In this document: piece after piece, positions 33,792-64,000 of the stretch | How the letters are laid out: each line of letters begins with the position of its first letter | How positions within the stretch are numbered: the stretch's first letter is position 1 | Origin: Glandiceps talaboti | Taxonomy: Eukaryota; Hemichordata; Enteropneusta; Spengelidae | Length of the DNA stretch: 64,000 nt | Assembly (NCBI RefSeq): GCF_964340395.1 | Contig: NC_135554.1 | Location: 2,068,501-2,132,500 of the forward strand | Reading direction: 5' to 3' | The notes under the pieces: generated by a model | The model's database searches: none | Told to the model about the DNA's origin: nothing | The model's input: the letters and a program-made list of their open reading frames with translations, nothing else | Program-made: the position numbers and the translations under genes

Positions 33792-34975
33792 GTGTGTGTG
33801 TGTGTGTGTGTGTATGTGTGTAAACAACTTAAAGTCAAAAACTGCTGAACCGATTGCCATGATATTTGGTGGGTCCATTACCTTGGGTGTCTAGTTGGGA
33901 AATTGTTCAAATCGAAATGATCGCATCACAGATGTGTGATTTGGGTCAAAAAATGTGATTTTTGGTCAAAAAACTTAAACTCAGAAACTACTGGGCAGAT
34001 TGGTGCGAAATTTGGTGGGAACATTCTTAAGGGGATGTAAAGTAAGATTTGTCCATGACGGGATGATTCCATCAGTGATATGCAAATTAGGGCTAAAAAT
34101 GTGTCTTTTTGGTTAAAAATCTATAATTCCAAAACTACTGAGCAGATTGGGCTGAAATTTAATGGGAATGTATCTAGGGATGTATGGACAAAGAAATATT
34201 AAGCATACCATGATTCCATGAGTGATATGCAAATTAGGTGTAAAAATGTTCATTTTTGGTCAAAAACTTATATCTCAAAAAGTACTTGGTCACCGAGTCT
34301 GAAACTTGGTGAGATGTTTCTGCATGTTATTCTTCAAAACATTTTGACAAAATTGGCCCTAGCAACCATGACCACGCCCTTAGCAACAACCAAATGGCAG
34401 TATATTTTGGTCAAATAACAACATCATATGGTAGGCAAATGAATAAACATTCAAAAAATGTATGCAAATACCGTAGCGACCATGCCCACGCCCATAGCAA
34501 CAGCCAAACGGTCGTGTATTTCACAAAGATAACAACAGGGATTAATAGACAATTGAATAAATGTTCAAAAAATGTATGTAAATTTGCCTAGCAACAAGAC
34601 CACACCCATAGCAACAGCCAAATAATCACATATATTGCAAAGATAACAACAGGAATAGAAGACAAATGAATAAACATTCAAAAAATGTATGCAAGTGTGC
34701 CTAGCAACAAGACCACGCCCATAGCAACAGCCAAATGATCACATATATTGTGAAGATAACAATGGAGATTAATAGACAATTGAATAAACATTCAAAAAAT
34801 GTATGTAAATATGCCTAGCAACAAGACCACATCCATAGCAACAGCCAAATGATAGCATATATCGTAAAGATAGCAACATGGTTGGATAGGCAACTGGATA
34901 GTCATTCACCAAATGAAGACTTATTGTTCGCATGTTAGCATTTTTAAAAACTGTACAGTTGTGCTACAACGCCAT
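33700..34975 (+). mobile_element. Dispersed repeat family R3, plus-strand copy
   Basis: Head AGCACAACTGAACTGAGGTT with a small hairpin (CTGAACtgaGGTTCAG), then (CTGT)n and (GT)n at 33755-33820, then about four diverged units with AAACTACTGGGCAGATT and GTGATATGCAAATTAGG. About five units with GCCTAGCAACAAGACCACGC and CATAGCAACAGCCAAA follow. It ends near an inverted AGTTGTGCTA at about 34962. No coding frame; superfamily unknown. Confidence 0.65.
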
Positions 34976-35472
34976 TGGCGGTATTTTTTTAATAAAATGG
35001 TGACTATGGTATAAAAGTACAATACATTACCAACTTTCTGTGTAAAATGTGTTTTATAGTGAGACATCATATGAAACCACTAACCACTTTATTACATCGC
35101 TAAAACAAAACTGCATAGTGAAGAGCTGAAGAACTGAACCACTTCTACATGTTACCAAAATAAAAAAATAAATTAAAAACAACAGCGGAGCTATTCTGAC
35201 CAATAGGTCGCTTGTTTCCGATAATTTTTGCTTTCCCGTTCCTTATTTATTCCTGGTATCAGGAGAACAAGTGCCTGAAATCTACCCTACATGCCAAGAC
35301 TGCTTAAATACAAAGCCTAAACTGCTTTGAAGAAAAAGGAAGTTTTTCAAGAGATAAATATGATAGAACAGAGTATGTAAAGTGTCAAAAAAATGTGTAT
35401 TTACTAATTTGCAAAAAAAAAAAAAAAAAAATTAGGAAAAAAAAAATTCGCATCGTCGCACCACTTTAGAAG
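34976..35472. other. Non-coding sequence
   Basis: AT-rich, with a poly-A stretch near 35416-35432. It contains the ACAGCGGAGCT end mentioned for 31560. Nothing else is supported. Confidence 0.35.
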
Positions 35473-35853
35473 GTAGTTATTCTTTTAGAACATGTACAAA
35501 AAACAATATAAATGTCAAAACCACACTTCCACAACCCGGAAATTAAACTGCGCTATGTCATCAGTGGTCTGTATCGCGTACCGCCATGCATCAAACTTCA
35601 AAATGGTGTAACAATTTCTCCTTGAGGTACAGTGATGCCTCGATACTCGTTACAATGTTATGATAATCGTGCCAACAGGCCTACTGTTACAATATTGCAA
35701 TGCATGGTGATGTTATGTCGCCTATGCTATATGACGATACGGTAGCGTGGAGAATGCACGTAGAATTTGCACGAAGTATAGGGAAGGCGCATGCGTAGTC
35801 ACTGTGCGCCGCAATGCATCCCTGGGAGAACCACCAATTTTGTTCGCATAGTA

Positions 35854-35884
<31 letters not shown>

Positions 35885-36041
35885 TAAACTTTATTACAGA
35901 CCCATGGTCCAGAGAAGGACAAAAATATACCACAAGACAGCAAAATTTTTACATAACAGACAAATACAAACGACGCGCATGCATACTAGTCATTGAACCG
36001 CTACGTGGCAGCTTTGCTGCCGCTACGCGAGCTATAAACAG
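35473..36041 (+). repeat. Dispersed repeat R2, copy 1
   Basis: It matches 36757-37270 (TCAAAACCACACTTCCACAA, CCGGAAATTAAACTGCGC, ATGTTATGTCGCCTATGCTA, ACTAGTCATTGA, GCGAGCTAT). It is interrupted by a short retrotransposon tail at about 35857-35970. It is non-coding. Confidence 0.7.
35857..35970 (-). mobile_element. 5'-truncated non-LTR element 3' end with ATT/AAT tail
   Basis: Absent from the otherwise matching R2 copy at 36757-37270. Read on the minus strand it ends GTAATAAAGTTTAAATAATA and an (AAT)n tail, the usual structure of a short retroposed LINE tail. The family is not identified. Confidence 0.6.
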
Positions 36042-36119
36042 TTAGGTGCAACGTTTATGACGAACTATGGAAGTATAATACTATAACCCACGGTGGGATA
36101 CTTCCATTGACATTTCGTC

Positions 36120-36230
36120 AATGGCTGCGTAGGACAGGGTTGATACACTTGATTTGGGTCATTTTCCAGGGGTATTGACCATCAAAATTTATTTTTTTGA
36201 ATGACATCTAATTCTCTGACATGGACGAGA
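36120..36230 (+). repeat. Dispersed repeat R1, copy B (partial)
   Basis: A 110-bp piece almost identical to 36489-36598 (GACAGGGTTGATACACTTG to GACATGGACGAGAA). It lies just upstream of the foldback element. Confidence 0.75.
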
Positions 36231-36253
36231 ATGTATACATGTAGTACCTGTAT

Positions 36254-36359
36254 GGTATCTGATAGCTCTGGATGTATGGGCTACGATGTTCGACACGTCA
36301 TCGGAGATGGAAAGACGTGTCGAACATCGTAGCGCATACATCCAGAGCTAGGTATCTGA
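36254..36359. mobile_element. 88-bp foldback MITE with 9-bp target duplication (MULE-type)
   Basis: Arms 36263-36299 and 36314-36350 are 37-nt inverted copies with one mismatch, starting TAGCTCTGGATGTATG, around a 14-nt loop. The perfect direct repeat GGTATCTGA flanks it at 36254-36262 and 36351-36359. Nine bases is the duplication length of Mutator-like elements. Its terminal sequence differs from the 8.6-kb MULE, so it belongs to a different MULE subfamily. Confidence 0.8.
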
Positions 36360-36432
36360 ATACATGTTCTTTTGGAAGAATGATTCTTGTATGCAGCCGG
36401 CTGATACCTGTCACAAATGTTCAACCTAAACA

Positions 36433-36661
36433 TAATATCATAACTAGGCAAAGCCCATAAGCTGGCGCAGGGTAGATTCATTTGTGACCGGCTGCGTGGG
36501 ACAGGGTTGATACACTTGATTTGGGTCATTTTCCAGGGGTATTGACCATCAAAATTTATTTTTTTGAATGACATCTAATTCTCTGACATGGACGAGAAGT
36601 AAAGAAAGTCAACACTCTATGCAGTTGTTGGTTTCAAAATCCATCATAGCCATTAGATTAA
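36433..36661 (+). repeat. Dispersed repeat R1, copy C
   Basis: Full-length match to 22700-22930, differing by scattered substitutions and ending at the same ATTAGATTA. Confidence 0.75.
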
Positions 36662-36756
36662 TATTGTTCATTTTCAATCAGCCAACTTGTCATACATCCT
36701 CCACCAATGTACGTTGGTCTTTGGACAAATGTTTTGTTGACTTGTTGCTGAACATC

Positions 36757-37270
36757 ATGATTTCTCAATTCAACTCGATGATTTAGGAATGTTACTGTAC
36801 CAACAAACACAGGAAAGTAGTTATTCTTTTTAGAACATGTAAAAAAATCAATTATCGACAATATAAATGTCAAAACCACACTTCCACAACCTGGAAATTA
36901 AACTGCGCTGTGTCATCAGTGGTCTGTATCGTGTACCACCATGTGTCAAACTTCCAAATAGTGTAACAATTTCTCCTTGGGGTACAGTGATGCCTCGATA
37001 CTCATTACAATGTTACGATAATCATGCGAACACGCCTACTGTTACGATATTGCAATGCATGGTGATGTTATGTCGCCTATGCTATGTGACGATACGGTAG
37101 CGCATGGAGAATGCACCTAGTATATGGAAGACGCATGTGTAGTTACTGCGCACCGCAATGCATCCCTGGGAGAACCACTGATTTTGTTCGCATAGTATAT
37201 ACGATGCGCATGTGTACTAGTCATTGAGCTGCTTCGCGGCAGCTTTGCTGTTGCTGCGCGAGCTATTAAA
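36757..37270 (+). repeat. Dispersed repeat R2, copy 2
   Basis: The most complete copy. It includes TTTAGGAATGTTACTGTAC at the start, the CTTCCACAACCTGGAAATTA block in the middle and GAGCTGCTTCGCGGCAGC at the end. The last part can fold (GCTGCTTCGCGGCAGC). It is non-coding. Confidence 0.7.
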
Positions 37271-37956
37271 TTGTTGACATGATATACGAACCAAACGCAT
37301 AGTACCTGTATGTTATCCGAACAAATGTTGGTCTTAGTCTTTCTGCAACATTTTACAAAAAGTGTTGTAACTTTCTTTATAATCAATCTTCAGGTCTGTC
37401 ATCATATATTTCATGATTTGTTAGACTCTAACAAAGTAATTTGATATATAGAAACCTTACATTATTTTCAGGATAAAGCTGTCCTACAAAACATTAAGTT
37501 ACTCTCCAGGTTTCCATTGCTGAACTACAGGGAGACAAATTGTGATATTGGACCAAGATATGGCTGTAGTAGTTATCATGGAAACATGCACATTTTGGGG
37601 GAACAATGGTTCATGTGTGCCGGCTAATACCTATCACACACAAAAACATATTAGAAGTTCAACCTAAACACATTAAAACTTTAATGAGATCCACAAACAC
37701 AGCATATACTATAGTATCTTTGTTTTATCTGAACAAAAGTTGGTATAATAAGTGTTCCTACACCATGTTACATATTGTGTTCTAACTTACATTGTAATTT
37801 GTAATAACTTTTGGCTCTGTCATCATGGATTTCCATATTCCTTAGACTCTAATGAAGAGTTTGATAATACGATCAACTGAATTCGTTCATCACTTGCGTC
37901 TTTATGTTTATATATCTACCGACATCATGCATCACGCCACGTGTTGCCGAACCTTG
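37271..37956. other. Non-coding DNA upstream of REX1BD
   Basis: AT-rich, with no exon or repeat that I can place. Confidence 0.3.
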
Positions 37957-38110
37957 CGATTTCTCAACTCAACCTCATCATTTAGGAATGTTACTGTACT
38001 GAGAAACATAAAAAATTAGTTGTTGTTTTAGAATATTTAAAACAAATCCCGTTATTCGATGATATAAAAGTCAAAACTGCACTTCCGCAACCCGGAAATT
38101 CAACAGCATT
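37957..38110 (+). repeat. R2-related segment immediately upstream of REX1BD
   Basis: It shares TTTAGGAATGTTACTGTAC and CACTTCCGCAACCCGGAAAT with the R2 copies but is more diverged. It ends about 14 bp before the REX1BD start codon, so it probably includes the promoter or 5' UTR. CTTCCG and CCGGAA are ETS-like motifs. Confidence 0.6.
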
Positions 38111-38123
38111 TCTTGGCCCTACC

Positions 38124-62833
<24,710 letters not shown>

Positions 62834-63079
62834 GTGCGTAACACATAACTTAATATTCTGTGTTAGCTGGGTACTGGATCAATCCAACTAACATTTAAAT
62901 TACATTCAGAGATATTTTGGCAAACACACACATTTGTTTGGCTATTGACTGCCCCATAACTAAATGTATGGTAGATAAATGAAGTGTACAATTTTGCAAA
63001 CTACAAGGTAAACGACTGCTCCTGAGGTTTGAATGTTCAAAAAAGTCTCAAGGCAGAAAGAGAGAGTTAGGGAGAGAGC

Positions 63080-63640
63080 AATATGGCCAATGGGTGGCCA
63101 TTTTTTAATGATTTTTTCATATCCTGAACCATTACTTGGACATGATTGGACCAATTTCTGTCAAACTTGGTACAAGGATAACACACTATGGCATACATAT
63201 GTATGACAATTTATGTCTTGATACGATCTAATATGGTTGCTGGGCAGCCATTTTGTTACCCTTGTTTCATGTCCAGAGCCATAACTTTGATGTGTGAGAA
63301 CTGATTCCCTTTAAACTGGATGCAATGATTGTACCATAAATCTTCACATGTATATCAACTTGTGTCATGATACAATCCAATATGGCCACTGGGCAAACAT
63401 TTGACATTGTCCTTATACCAAATTTGAATGAGATCTGTTCAGGCATGTCTGCACAATGGCTTTGAACATTTTGTTATGATTTTTCCATGTTTGGGACCAT
63501 TACACAGACATGCATGAACAATTTCCAGACAATGTACTATGATGTATATATGTACGTCATCTTGTGTCACGATACGAAACAACAGGACTGCCTGTAGGCG
63601 CCCCCCCCCCCCCCCCCCCCCCCCCTGCATTTTGTTCATG
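63080..63640 (+). repeat. Dispersed repeat R5, second copy
   Basis: It shares GGCATACATATGTATGACAA, TTGATACGATCTAATATGG and TGGGCAGCCATTTTGTTACC with 57319-57860, in about three diverged units. It includes a poly-C run of about 26 bases (63600-63626). Confidence 0.6.
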
Positions 63641-63771
63641 ATTTGAACCACGTTAAACCTCAGCAGTGGTCGTTTACCGAGTAAATTAAAAGATTTCTCA
63701 TGACTTTGCCGCAATACCTTCTACAACCTATATTCAGTGATGGGTGACAGCCATGTGAATGTATTTGTGCA

Positions 63772-64000
<229 letters not shown>

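Overview
The window looks like nuclear DNA from an invertebrate animal, and my guess is a marine deuterostome or lophotrochozoan such as a hemichordate, amphioxus or brachiopod. The basis is GT-AG introns, two conserved animal genes split into small exons, CR1/Rex1-type non-LTR retrotransposons, many DNA-transposon remnants and very heavy minisatellite content. The species assignment is inference only. By eye about 27 kb of the 64 kb is tandem repeat, nearly all inside introns or transposons.

Host genes. (1) On the minus strand, five exons (22154-21988, 19419-19009, 13580-13412, 10349-10099, 6229-6088) join in frame into 380 residues that match PIGW/GWT1, the ER inositol acyltransferase of GPI-anchor synthesis. 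The C-terminal quarter was not found and probably lies beyond position 1. (2) On the plus strand, four exons (38124-38144, 38904-38992, 50424-50628, 62745-62833) join in frame into 134 residues that look like REX1BD (Required-for-excision-1-B domain). The 3' end lies beyond the window.

Transposon between the genes. Positions 22957-31550 look like one nearly intact Mutator-like (MULE) element of about 8.6 kb. It has about 250-bp terminal inverted repeats differing at four positions, a candidate 9-bp target duplication, two internal minisatellites, and an intronless 775-codon protein. That protein carries a MULE DDE transposase domain, a SWIM zinc finger, an AT-hook, a Ulp1-type cysteine protease and a C-terminal PHD finger. 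Directly upstream, in the same frame and separated by one TAA, is an 87-codon SGNH-hydrolase-like fragment. This is the most interesting object in the window.

Layout. 1-1.3 kb: 38/39-bp array. 1.4-3.1 kb: Harbinger-like element. 4.2-6.05 kb: broken Rex1-type retrotransposon. 6.1-22.2 kb: PIGW, whose introns hold 56-, 46-, 39-, 25- and about 20-bp arrays plus hAT-like elements. 22.96-31.55 kb: the MULE. 31.6-38 kb: nested dispersed repeats and an 88-bp foldback element with a 9-bp duplication. 38.1-64 kb: REX1BD, whose second intron is filled by a 38-bp array of about 10 kb containing a non-LTR reverse-transcriptase fragment. Its third intron holds a 44-bp array split by an ISL2EU-like DNA element, then repeats, another reverse-transcriptase relic and microsatellites.

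Two of the minisatellites appear to have grown out of opposite ends of one SINE family. No rRNA, CRISPR or convincing tRNA gene was seen.
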